DNA from: a virus
IMG/VR virus record: IMGVR_UViG_3300017783_005237
Location: 1-24,822 of that record
Length of the DNA stretch: 24,822 bases
Strand: one strand, 5' to 3'
Shown: positions 13,854-21,514 of the stretch, piece after piece
Position numbering within the stretch: position 1 is the first letter of the stretch
Layout: each line of letters opens with the position of its first letter
The notes under the pieces: model-generated
What the model was told of the DNA's origin: nothing
What the model saw: only the letters and a program-made list of their open reading frames with translations
The model's database searches: none
Program-made: the position numbers and the translations under genes

Positions 13854-14084
13854 ATGCCAGTCAAATTCGGTCCATCAATAAAAAAATTCGCAAAAGGTAG
13901 TAGAACAAAGTGGCATTGGGAACATGACTACATCAAAGCAAAATCAAAAGAATTTTTATTCGAATATATCAATAAAGAAGGTGCAAAACCTAAAACAAGA
14001 ATCAAATGTATCAAAGAATTAGAACGTAGGGGCATTGATATTAATTGGGCACCTATTTCAGACCAGCAACAAGAAAACGAATAA
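13854..14084 (+). CDS. Small conserved marine-phage protein, 76 aa
   Basis: The product begins MPVKFGPSIKKFAKGSRTKW and continues WHWEHDYIKAKSKEFLFEYI, then TRIKCIKELERRGIDINW. The N-terminal MPVKFGPS and the closing basic helix with a RRG-I turn are familiar from T4-like marine phages, as hypothetical proteins. No function is known. It is basic and probably small alpha/beta. It follows the basic 51-aa gene by 2 bp and precedes the late promoter at 14097. Confidence 0.7.
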   Translation: MPVKFGPSIKKFAKGSRTKWHWEHDYIKAKSKEFLFEYINKEGAKPKTRIKCIKELERRGIDINWAPISDQQQENE

Positions 14085-14096
14085 TTTGCTAAAAGT

Positions 14097-14104
14097 GATA
14101 AATA
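14097..14104 (+). promoter_or_regulatory. T4-type late promoter box
   Basis: GATAAATA, then GTTTAC, then ATG 14111. Predicted +1 is 14110, one base before the start codon, and no Shine-Dalgarno sequence is present. Confidence 0.65.
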
Positions 14105-14110
14105 GTTTAC

Positions 14111-16087
14111 ATGAAACTATTCGATTTTACATCAGATAAAAACAAACTATCATCAAAGATAACAGAAAGCAAAACTGTAGTCCAAGAAGAATCTATCAAC
14201 GAGTCTTTACAAGCATTAGCAAAACATGTTAAAGAAGGCAGTTCACTATGTGCAAGTCCTTTTAGACATGGAAGTAAAGCATACCTCGAAACATTCCAGT
14301 TAGCAAAAAAACTACGTGAAGCAGGTTCACTTCCTGAATTAGATTGGGAAAGTGAAGAAATGCTTGCCACAGACGTAGGTGAAAGTGTAAAATTAAAGAA
14401 TGGTGAAACAGTTTGGCTAGATATTCCTTACTTAAATGAAGATGAAGATGATAATGGCATGATTGGTGAGCCTGACAACTACTATGATGCTGAAGAAAGA
14501 AAACAAGCATACAACGATTTACAAGATGCATTACAAGGCAATTATATGGACGACTACATCAAAGATGGTGATTGTCCTGCATGTGGCGGTTCAGGTTATA
14601 TGGACGGTGAAGAAACATTTATTAATGATGATGGTGAAGAGGAAGAAAGTTCAGAGTGCGATGGCTTTGGCAACTACAGTTGTGACGAAGGCGAAATGAC
14701 TTACGGCAGTGATGGACCAAGTTGGGTAGAAATTATTAAACATGACGAAAGTAATGCACAAAGACAAAAATCAAAAGACGAATATCCAGGTGATGAAGAA
14801 GTTATAAAACAAGTTGCTAGTTATATGAAAAGAATGGATGATCCTAGAATGGCATATCAACAAATGCAGGCAGACTTTCCACACATGGGTAGAGGACAAC
14901 GAAGTGAAATATTAGGCAAAGCATCTAAAATGGCATTTGGTGAAGGTGTAATGGATATGGATTGGAAATCATCACGTGAACTAGATATGTCCTTACCATT
15001 GATTAAGTCATATAGTACACCAGAAGAAAATGCAGTAGGCAAAATTTTAGGTAAAGCATTAGATAAAAAAGATTGGGAAAAATACTCCCCACAAGAGTTA
15101 TTTTCAGAATTAGAAAGTGTCAATCCAGCACTAGCAGATGACATTGCCAAAATTGCTAAAATTGTTTACAAAGTACAATTAGAAGAAAGAGCATACAAAG
15201 ATGTTGGTGTTGCAGATGTTCATACAGATGCTAGAGGTAAAGAATTCAAATTTGATAAAGACAGTAAAAAGTTTAAATCAATGGATGGCGAAGAAGCAGA
15301 TCCTAAAACTAAAGTTGGTAAAGAGTTAATGAGAAAACGTAGGAATGCAATGAAAAAATCAAGTCCTAGTTATAATAAAAAACCTGCACCTAAGAAAGGT
15401 GGATTTTTATCAAACCTCTTTAATGACGCAATTAGTGAAGGTGAAGAAAGAAGTATTATACGTGATGCAGTAGTACAAAATTTAGTAGACACATTTGGTG
15501 AACAACCAGGTTTGTATGCAGACAATAAAGAAGACCTAGAAGCAAAAATGTATTCAGACCTAGAAGCAATGGATGTTGAAGATGTTGTTGATCCAAGAAT
15601 GGAAGTAGGCGGACAACCAATAGGAGACTTTGCCAGTGGTAGAGTGTTAGATGTTGTCAGTGCAAATGAAGTTATAGAAGACGCATTACAGCATGTAAAC
15701 TTAAATGACATGGAAGATTTTGACGAAGGCAAATCCCCACACAAAAAAGGAACAAAGAAATATAAAAAACACATGGCGGCTATACATGCCGGTGAAGGTG
15801 TTACCAACGAAGCAGAATACAACGGTAAAGACGTAGAACTTAATAAACCAAAACGAGGCGGTAGTAAAAAATACTACGTTTATGTAAAAAATCCAAAAAC
15901 AGATAGAGTCAAAAAAATATCTTTTGGAGATGTTACAGGTCTCAAGACAAAAGCAAATAATAAGAAAAGAGCAAAATCATTTGCGGCTAGACACAACTGT
16001 GAAAAGAAAAATGATAAAATGAAAGCAGGCTATTGGGCATGTCGTTTACCACGTTATGGTTTAGTTAAAGGTGGTAAATGGTGGTAG
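14111..16087 (+). CDS. Large acidic phage protein with DnaJ-like Cys motif and basic C-terminal module, 658 aa
   Basis: The N-terminus MKLFDFTSDKNKLSSKITES resembles neighbouring MKLxxF starts. Residues 155-191 hold CPACGGSGYMDG, the form of a DnaJ zinc-finger repeat. A second half (ECDGFGNYSC, C183 and C191) has lost the usual CxxCxGxG order. The body is very acidic. Residues about 540-560 read SPHKKGTKKYKKHMAAIHAG. The last 80 residues are basic: KKYYVYVKNPKTDRVKKISF, then RAKSFAARHNCE and YWACRLPRYG, a Cys/aromatic module seen at the ends of marine phage proteins. A role in the virion, or in packaging with its neighbours, is likely but unproved. It begins a new late unit (box at 14097). 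Confidence 0.7.
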   Translation: MKLFDFTSDKNKLSSKITESKTVVQEESINESLQALAKHVKEGSSLCASPFRHGSKAYLETFQLAKKLREAGSLPELDWESEEMLATDVGESVKLKNGETVWLDIPYLNEDEDDNGMIGEPDNYYDAEERKQAYNDLQDALQGNYMDDYIKDGDCPACGGSGYMDGEETFINDDGEEEESSECDGFGNYSCDEGEMTYGSDGPSWVEIIKHDESNAQRQKSKDEYPGDEEVIKQVASYMKRMDDPRMAYQQMQADFPHMGRGQRSEILGKASKMAFGEGVMDMDWKSSRELDMSLPLIKSYSTPEENAVGKILGKALDKKDWEKYSPQELFSELESVNPALADDIAKIAKIVYKVQLEERAYKDVGVADVHTDARGKEFKFDKDSKKFKSMDGEEADPKTKVGKELMRKRRNAMKKSSPSYNKKPAPKKGGFLSNLFNDAISEGEERSIIRDAVVQNLVDTFGEQPGLYADNKEDLEAKMYSDLEAMDVEDVVDPRMEVGGQPIGDFASGRVLDVVSANEVIEDALQHVNLNDMEDFDEGKSPHKKGTKKYKKHMAAIHAGEGVTNEAEYNGKDVELNKPKRGGSKKYYVYVKNPKTDRVKKISFGDVTGLKTKANNKKRAKSFAARHNCEKKNDKMKAGYWACRLPRYGLVKGGKWW

Positions 16088-16090
16088 AAT

Positions 16091-16360
16091 ATGAGCGATC
16101 CCTATACTCAAATCAATATAACAGATAGCACATTTGAAAGAATATTCGATTTGTCCGTAGACAACGAAGAACTTGTTTGGCACAGAGACAAAAAAACTAG
16201 ATTTGTAAAAGTATTAGAAGGTGTAGGCTGGCAATTCCAATTTGATAACGAACTACCAAAAGAAATAGGGCCAGGCTCTACTATCCACATAAACAAAAAA
16301 TGTTATCATAGACTAATCAAAGGTTCTACTCCACTTAAGGTGAGAATTGTAGAACTATGA
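16091..16360 (+). CDS. Small cupin-like phage protein, 89 aa
   Basis: The product reads as a single cupin barrel: LVWHRDKKTRFVKVLEGVGW near residues 28-47, FQFDNELPKEIGPGSTIHI, and KKCYHRLIKGSTPLKVRIVE at the end. His residues in WHRD and CYHRLI sit where cupins hold metal. Related 85-90-aa proteins occur in marine T4-like phages with unknown function. It starts 3 bp after the previous stop and overlaps the next gene by ATGA. Confidence 0.75.
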   Translation: MSDPYTQINITDSTFERIFDLSVDNEELVWHRDKKTRFVKVLEGVGWQFQFDNELPKEIGPGSTIHINKKCYHRLIKGSTPLKVRIVEL

Positions 16361-17937
16361 AAAAAATAGTAATATACCCAGGAAGATTTCAACCCATGCT
16401 ACCTCATCATGAGATAGTGTACAAAAAACTACAGGCTGAATTTCCAGGTGCAGGAGTTTATCTTGCTACATCAGATAAAGTAGAAGGCAGTAAAAGTCCT
16501 TTTAATTTTAAAGAAAAAGCAGAAATAATAAGCCAAATGTATGACGTTCCTATGGATCATGTTATACTTGCACCGCAACCTTACCTTGTAGATTCATACA
16601 AAAAGAATTTTGATTTAGAAAATACTATGGTTATTTTTGCTGTAGGAGAGAAAGATACTGACCGTTTTCCAATGAATAATATAGATGATAGTACTGGTTT
16701 AGACATGACTGTGCGAGGAGAACCTCGTCCAAAGTACTATCAGATGATAAATACATTAGAGCAACATCCTGCTTTACCAATGGAGGAAAGAGGATATATT
16801 CATATAGCACAAACTGTTAAAAGTGCAGATGAAGTTGCTAGTGCAAGTGCTTTTAGAAAAGCATTCACAAGTGTTGAAGACATTGAAAAAAGAAAACAAG
16901 TATTCGAACAATACATGGGTACTTACAATGAAAGAGTTTTTAATCTTTTCAATAACAAATTAATAGGTGATAAAATGAGCGAAATGATAGAAGTAATGAA
17001 ATATTTGTCAGGTTTAACTGAAGCCGCTCCTGTTCAATACGGAGACTTAGATGTTGACACAGGTATGAAGGACAGTGAAGATGACGATTATGAAACAAAA
17101 CCAGGCTATGAACAAGATAGTATGATTAATCAATTAGGTAAAGTAATTGATAGTGAAGAGGCTGGTAAAGATGCTGAAGACATGAAGATTAAAAATTTTA
17201 AACCAGTAACTAGTGTAAAAACTGATGATGGTAAAGAAATGGATATGACTCCTGGTCAAGCAAAAGCATTAAAGAAAATGATGGACATGCTACCAACTAA
17301 TAGAGGTGGCGAAGAACAATCACCTAGAGAAAAGTTTTTAGATGCAATCCAGAGCTCCGAAGGATTAGCAAATATGTTAGATTTCGCAAAAAGCAAAAAC
17401 CTAGTAGATGAAGATGTTGAAAAAGTTGAAATGCCAACTATAGATTTATCAGACATTAGAGATGACTATAGTGTTAATGTCGAAGAAGGCAGACTAAAAG
17501 ATGTTATCATAGATGCTATGGAAATGGACCCAGAAGAATTTAAAAAGGAATATGGCGATTCATTTGACCAAGAAGAATTAGTAAAACAATATGACTCAAA
17601 TCATCCAGACTATGAAGACCAACCAGAACCAGAAATGGAAAGTGCACCAGAAGGTGAACCAAGTCAAGAAGATGAAATGTATAACAAGTTAATCACTGCA
17701 TACGAAAACAGTGAAGAAGACTTAGCAGAAGTTTTAGGCATGAGTATGGAAGACTTAGACACTGAACTAACTGACCTTTCATTAGAAATGGGTAAGCACA
17801 TGGATGATGACAGAGATGAAATCATACAAAGATACATTGAAGATACTGTTGACAATGCAGATTACAAAGACCATGGTGAAATGGATTATGATATGGCTGA
17901 CATGGAAGAAATGAAAAAATTAGCAGGATTAGTGTAA
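16357..17937 (+). CDS. Nucleotidyltransferase-like protein with degenerate HxGH and long acidic tail, 526 aa
   Basis: Residues 1-200 follow the cytidylyltransferase/NMN adenylyltransferase fold: IVIYPGRFQPMLPHHEIVYK, SDKVEGSKSPFNFKEKAEII, VIFAVGEKDTDRFP, and SASAFRKAF in place of ISxTxxR. The HxGH motif reads LPHH (15-18), so only the last His remains and catalysis is doubtful. Residues about 230-526 are an acidic, Asp/Glu- and Met-rich extension with little predicted structure, ending ADMEEMKKLAGLV. The closing KKLAGL also occurs in the next gene. The acidic tail suggests a packaged or scaffold-like role, with the N-terminal domain as a repurposed enzyme. It is coupled to the cupin gene (ATGA) and the following gene (TAATG). 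Confidence 0.8.
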   Translation: MKKIVIYPGRFQPMLPHHEIVYKKLQAEFPGAGVYLATSDKVEGSKSPFNFKEKAEIISQMYDVPMDHVILAPQPYLVDSYKKNFDLENTMVIFAVGEKDTDRFPMNNIDDSTGLDMTVRGEPRPKYYQMINTLEQHPALPMEERGYIHIAQTVKSADEVASASAFRKAFTSVEDIEKRKQVFEQYMGTYNERVFNLFNNKLIGDKMSEMIEVMKYLSGLTEAAPVQYGDLDVDTGMKDSEDDDYETKPGYEQDSMINQLGKVIDSEEAGKDAEDMKIKNFKPVTSVKTDDGKEMDMTPGQAKALKKMMDMLPTNRGGEEQSPREKFLDAIQSSEGLANMLDFAKSKNLVDEDVEKVEMPTIDLSDIRDDYSVNVEEGRLKDVIIDAMEMDPEEFKKEYGDSFDQEELVKQYDSNHPDYEDQPEPEMESAPEGEPSQEDEMYNKLITAYENSEEDLAEVLGMSMEDLDTELTDLSLEMGKHMDDDRDEIIQRYIEDTVDNADYKDHGEMDYDMADMEEMKKLAGLV

Positions 17938-18554
17938 TGCCTATAGATTTTAAATCTGCTGGCATGAAAAGAGCCGGAGCCAGAGATGCAAGTGTTTCTA
18001 AAGGTAAACAATTTGGTATAGGAAACTTTTTTGCCTGGGCAATGGAAAAATATCCTAAAATGACATTAGGTCAATTAGAAGCAAAAATGCCTAGTTTAGA
18101 AAGAGAATACGGACAAGAAAAGGCTATGAGGAAAGAACGTCCTGATGAAAAGCCTAGTGTAACTCCAGCATTTGATGATGAAAAAGAGTTAAACAAAGCA
18201 AAGGGTATAGAAATGCCTGATGCATTTGAAAGTGACATAGCAAGAATTAAAAAACTTGCTGGACTTAACGAAGATGAACAAACTGTAACCAAAATAGCAA
18301 TTGGACATGTTGATGATGAATCAGACATGTTAAGAAAAGAATTATACAAAATCGGCAAGTATAGTGTTGAACTATACAAGATGTTAGGCGAACTACCTAA
18401 CGGAGATTTCCCCCACTGGTGGCAAGGAAAAGTAATAAAAGCAGGAGAATATATAGGCTCTGCTAAACATTACTTAGAAGGAGAACTATTTGCTCCTGAA
18501 CAAGACTTACCAGAACCAGACGACAAAGACGACCTAAATCCTTCAGGCGTCTAA
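17937..18554 (+). CDS. Conserved phage protein with KKLAGL motif, 205 aa
   Basis: No function is known. The N-terminal half starts MPIDFKSAGMKRAGARDASV and has GNFFAWAMEKYPKMTLGQLE. A central IARIKKLAGLNED motif (about residue 100) repeats the KKLAGL ending of the preceding protein. The C-terminal half (about 115-185), with HVDDESDMLRKELYKIGKYS and PHWWQGKVIKAGEYIGSAKH, looks like a compact helical domain of a kind seen in other marine phages. The acidic tail ends in DDLNPSGV. It is the last gene of the 14111 unit. Confidence 0.7.
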   Translation: MPIDFKSAGMKRAGARDASVSKGKQFGIGNFFAWAMEKYPKMTLGQLEAKMPSLEREYGQEKAMRKERPDEKPSVTPAFDDEKELNKAKGIEMPDAFESDIARIKKLAGLNEDEQTVTKIAIGHVDDESDMLRKELYKIGKYSVELYKMLGELPNGDFPHWWQGKVIKAGEYIGSAKHYLEGELFAPEQDLPEPDDKDDLNPSGV

Positions 18555-18563
18555 TTCAAATCT

Positions 18564-18591
18564 AATAAATACTGTTATAATTAAATAACAG
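18564..18591 (+). promoter_or_regulatory. Late promoter box with a leader hairpin
   Basis: AATAAATA (18564-18571) precedes a perfect 7-bp hairpin CTGTTAT-AATTAA-ATAACAG (18572-18591). Its last G starts the GGAA ribosome binding site of the gene at 18601. A second ATTAAATA lies at 18580-18587. Predicted +1 from the first box is near 18577, inside the hairpin, so the hairpin exists in DNA but perhaps only partly in RNA. Confidence 0.5.
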
Positions 18592-18600
18592 GAACCAATT

Positions 18601-19353
18601 ATGACAATTGAAGCATACATTCCAAAACATGCATATTTTTCAACATCACTTACACCAACAAACATGGATGTTGATACATATGAAAATTCAAAAGTATTAG
18701 AATTATATGGTAATGCTGGTACACTTTTAAACGATCCAGAGAATAGAGTTAAAGAAGAAAACTATACAGTTTTTGATAGTGACCAAGAAGCAATAGACCA
18801 AGGTAAAACAGATTTTCCTGATGCTGATTTTAGAATGTGGAATAGACATAATCAAATGAATCACCCAAGTGGTAATGTTGATGAACCTATGCCTTTTAAA
18901 GATGGTGAGATGTTTGATTGTATTTTTTCATATATGAAAACTGCTAACGTAGATCCTGAAATTTTAATGGCAGATTTACAAACTTGTTATGACCATCTAA
19001 ATCCAGGTGGTATTATTTGTATGGGTGTGTTTATGCGTGAAGTAGCACTTAACTACTTTGTTGTTAGACGTACACATGAATATGGTATGTTAGAACCTAC
19101 ATTAGTTGAAAGCACAGAAAACAGTGATGTTTTTTGTCTTATTAACAATGATGATGTGAGAGTTGATATTGATAGAGTTCCTACTGAGGGTGATGATGCA
19201 GTTGTAGAAGCAACACACTTTACATGGTTTTGGCATAATGAAGCATTAACTAATAGATTAAAAACTGCATTTCCAGATGCAACAATTCACACAAGACGAC
19301 TTCCGCCTATGTGGACATTACAAAATCCTTTGGTTATTGAAAAGTCTCTATAG
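18601..19353 (+). CDS. Class I methyltransferase-like protein (Methyltransf_11 type)
   Basis: The 250-aa product has a Rossmann methyltransferase order. SKVLELYGNAGTLL is at the motif I place (about residues 31-44), NYTVFDSDQEAID has the strand-2 acidic residue, and FDCIFSYMKTANVDPEIL is motif IV. LQTCYDHLNPGGIICMGVF is the typical post-motif helix and strand. Motif I lacks the usual GxGxG (GNAG instead), so SAM binding may be altered. The substrate is unknown. It overlaps the convergent gene on the minus strand by 20 bp at the 3' end. Confidence 0.7.
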   Translation: MTIEAYIPKHAYFSTSLTPTNMDVDTYENSKVLELYGNAGTLLNDPENRVKEENYTVFDSDQEAIDQGKTDFPDADFRMWNRHNQMNHPSGNVDEPMPFKDGEMFDCIFSYMKTANVDPEILMADLQTCYDHLNPGGIICMGVFMREVALNYFVVRRTHEYGMLEPTLVESTENSDVFCLINNDDVRVDIDRVPTEGDDAVVEATHFTWFWHNEALTNRLKTAFPDATIHTRRLPPMWTLQNPLVIEKSL

Positions 19354-20032
19354 TATCTTTGCCAAGACTGGCAATCAAATGTATTCTTTCTGAATCACTA
19401 TAATTAGTAGCACAATGAATTTTACTAGTATTAAGTAGATAACTACTTCCTGCTTTAAAGTGTGCCATCTCTAAAGGAACTGTTTCTCCCTCATCTTTAG
19501 GTGTACCAAAGTTATCGGGCCAGTTTACCAAGAAGCATCTATTATTTGTTACCATTGGAAAATGTAATCTCCAATCTAGAATAGCACCTGTTGTATTAAG
19601 TGTTTGCATTAAAAAACTTCCGTCTTTATGTATGCTTAAAGTTGTTCTTGGAGGCAAAATACTTATTCTCCATCTATAAACATCTTTAAAACTATTAACA
19701 AATTCTTCTAAATATAATCCTTGTATTTGTTTTATAGGGTGAATAAATTGTGTTTCATCTAACATTTCATTTGAGTCATCACCTACTTGTGATGTAAGTA
19801 CACCTTGCTTACCTTGTGCACCTGTTTTGTTTACATAAGTTTTACCTGCTATACCGTCTGTCCAATCATCGCTGTTTGGTTTAGATGCAGTAATACATAT
19901 ATTACGGTATGCTAGAGCTTCATACTGCGTGTTTACTGCTTGTTCTTTGATAGTATGATATACATGGTTCACATCATTACGCAACTTCATGTAATCAAAG
20001 TCTACAGTTATTTTTTTAAACACATCTATCAT
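19334..20032 (-). CDS. 2-Oxoglutarate/Fe(II) oxygenase-like protein, aspartyl/asparaginyl hydroxylase type
   Basis: The 232-aa product has a double-stranded beta-helix pattern: VYRWRISILPPRTTLSIHKD holds an HxD iron pair (H135, D137). LDWRLHFPMVTNNRCFLVNW is next, and SSYLLNTSKIHCATNYSDSE holds the distal His (H206), followed by R216, which could bind 2-oxoglutarate. The order matches Asp/Asn beta-hydroxylase-like enzymes. The substrate is unknown. ATG 20032 is chosen because it overlaps the GH6 stop as ATGA; an ATG at 20050 would add six residues and has no better ribosome binding site. Its 3' end overlaps the plus-strand methyltransferase gene. Confidence 0.7.
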   Translation of the reverse strand: MIDVFKKITVDFDYMKLRNDVNHVYHTIKEQAVNTQYEALAYRNICITASKPNSDDWTDGIAGKTYVNKTGAQGKQGVLTSQVGDDSNEMLDETQFIHPIKQIQGLYLEEFVNSFKDVYRWRISILPPRTTLSIHKDGSFLMQTLNTTGAILDWRLHFPMVTNNRCFLVNWPDNFGTPKDEGETVPLEMAHFKAGSSYLLNTSKIHCATNYSDSERIHLIASLGKDTIETFQ

Positions 20033-20973
20033 TGTTTTAATCCACACCATTCACATTTTTTGTCTATTGGTACATGTACTATATATCCCCTTATTTGACA
20101 ACGGTGTGCCCAAAATGAAGGACTTTGTATAGAGTTACTAACTAATTCTTCTGCCATAGAACCCCAAAACTTTCCTGCTTTTGGTCCTTTATTCTTTTTA
20201 CCATCACTCTCGCCTGGTATTTTAACCCACAGAAAAGCATCACAATGTTCTTCTTCAGTATTACATGTAGGCTCTTTACCTAATGCTCTGCCAGGTGGGT
20301 TACACCATTCATTGCCTAGAGGACCTTTACCATTACGACTTGTATCGATTACAAAATAATCATTTGGTCTGTGTTCGCAAACTTTTAAACTCCACTCCAT
20401 AGATTCTTCTGTGCTTCTGTAATTACTTACATTTACTGCAAAACCTCTTACTTTATTATTGCTTACATTGTTTAAAAGGTTTGCGGCTTCTTTAGGACTT
20501 AGCCAATTGCTATGACCAATATCTATATAAACGTATGCTTCGCTTTCCTCTGTGAGAACTTTAAGTCCTTCTTTAATTAAGTTTAATCTATATTCTGATT
20601 GAGTAGGTTCCATATGTGTTGTATGTGGTAATGCATCTGGTTCGTATATAATAATAGGTTTATGCCCTTTTATACCCTCACAGAACTCGTGTATAAACAT
20701 TAAATATTCACTAGCATCTTTGGCACCACCTTTGCTATAATGTCCCATATCTCTATTAGGTAAATTATATATTACAAAGTATGGTAAGTTTGGTGCAGTT
20801 CGTTTTAGAAATCTTTTGAGACTCTTTTGTAAGTTCTTTACAGGTTTTCCTTTTTTAGAACCATACCAAAATGCTACTGGGTGTTCAAATATTCTACTTG
20901 ATAAAGGAAAGTTTATTCTGTGGTCTTTGACTCTGTCGAAATCGTTTACCCAGAAAGGATAATTAAGTGCCAT
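20029..20973 (-). CDS. Glycoside hydrolase family 6 (cellulase/cellobiohydrolase family) protein
   Basis: The 314-aa product shows the full GH6 signature set in order: VIYNLPNRDMGHYSKGG (R74, D75), IIIYEPDALP (catalytic-acid Asp D113), YVYIDIGHSNWL (147-158), GFAVNVSNY (177-185) and YFVIDTSRNGKGPLG (206-220). WCNPPGRALG follows (223-232), then FLWVKIPGESDG (247-258, D257), then PKAGKFWGSMAEELV. GH6 enzymes invert beta-1,4-glucan bonds. No signal peptide or carbohydrate-binding module is visible. About 30 residues after the GH6 core contain a possible CEWC knuckle (C-terminus). The start lies inside the end of the peptide deformylase gene. Phage GH6 genes are unusual. It may attack a host glucan-like surface polymer from the virion or act in the cell. 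Confidence 0.93.
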   Translation of the reverse strand: MALNYPFWVNDFDRVKDHRINFPLSSRIFEHPVAFWYGSKKGKPVKNLQKSLKRFLKRTAPNLPYFVIYNLPNRDMGHYSKGGAKDASEYLMFIHEFCEGIKGHKPIIIYEPDALPHTTHMEPTQSEYRLNLIKEGLKVLTEESEAYVYIDIGHSNWLSPKEAANLLNNVSNNKVRGFAVNVSNYRSTEESMEWSLKVCEHRPNDYFVIDTSRNGKGPLGNEWCNPPGRALGKEPTCNTEEEHCDAFLWVKIPGESDGKKNKGPKAGKFWGSMAEELVSNSIQSPSFWAHRCQIRGYIVHVPIDKKCEWCGLKQ

Positions 20974-21514
20974 TTTCTAATTGTTGCAAGGCTAAATCAT
21001 TCTGCAAGATTTTAAACTGTTTATCACGTTTTTTAATTGCACGTTTAAGTTTCATATCACTTGCATATTCCAAATATAGTTTACCATTTAAATGGTCTAA
21101 CTCATGTTGGAAACATCTTGCATCCATCCCTTCTAACCAATCTTCAACAACTTGTTGGTCATGCGTTTGGAATTTAACTTTAACTTTTGCTGGTCTAGTT
21201 ACTATAAAATATAATAAAGGAAATGTTAAGCAACCTTCTTCTATTGCAACTTCTTCTTTACTAAACTCTAATATCTCAGGATTAAATACCCCAACATCTT
21301 CGCCTGAAGCAAAAGTCATAACAAACATTCTATAACCCATACCTAATTGTGGTGAAGCAAGTCCTATACCAAACCTATCTTTCATAAGTTGTATCATTTC
21401 TTCTTCACGTTTTTCCCAATCTGCATTTTTATCATCAAATGGATTTACACTTGCAATTGAATGAAGTGCAGGATTTTTTGGATCAACTAGTTGTATTTTA
21501 AAATCTTCCGACAT
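20963..21514 (-). CDS. def: Peptide deformylase
   Basis: The 183-aa product has all three deformylase motifs: GIGLASPQLG (49-58), EGCLTFP (93-99) with metal Cys C95, and QHELDH (136-141) with H137, E138 and H141. It removes the formyl group from new proteins' N-terminal Met, using Fe or Zn. Unlike some short phage deformylases, it keeps a C-terminal helical tail (about 150-183, Lys-rich). Marine phages are known to carry def, thought to help translation of host-derived photosystem or other proteins during infection. It overlaps the GH6 gene at its end and the membrane protein gene at its start. Confidence 0.95.
   Translation of the reverse strand: MSEDFKIQLVDPKNPALHSIASVNPFDDKNADWEKREEEMIQLMKDRFGIGLASPQLGMGYRMFVMTFASGEDVGVFNPEILEFSKEEVAIEEGCLTFPLLYFIVTRPAKVKVKFQTHDQQVVEDWLEGMDARCFQHELDHLNGKLYLEYASDMKLKRAIKKRDKQFKILQNDLALQQLENGT

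Noticed and set aside
20033-20050. Upstream ATG for the oxygenase-like gene
   Set aside because: The ATGA overlap at 20029-20032 with the GH6 stop is the usual coupling pattern, and the six extra residues lack support.
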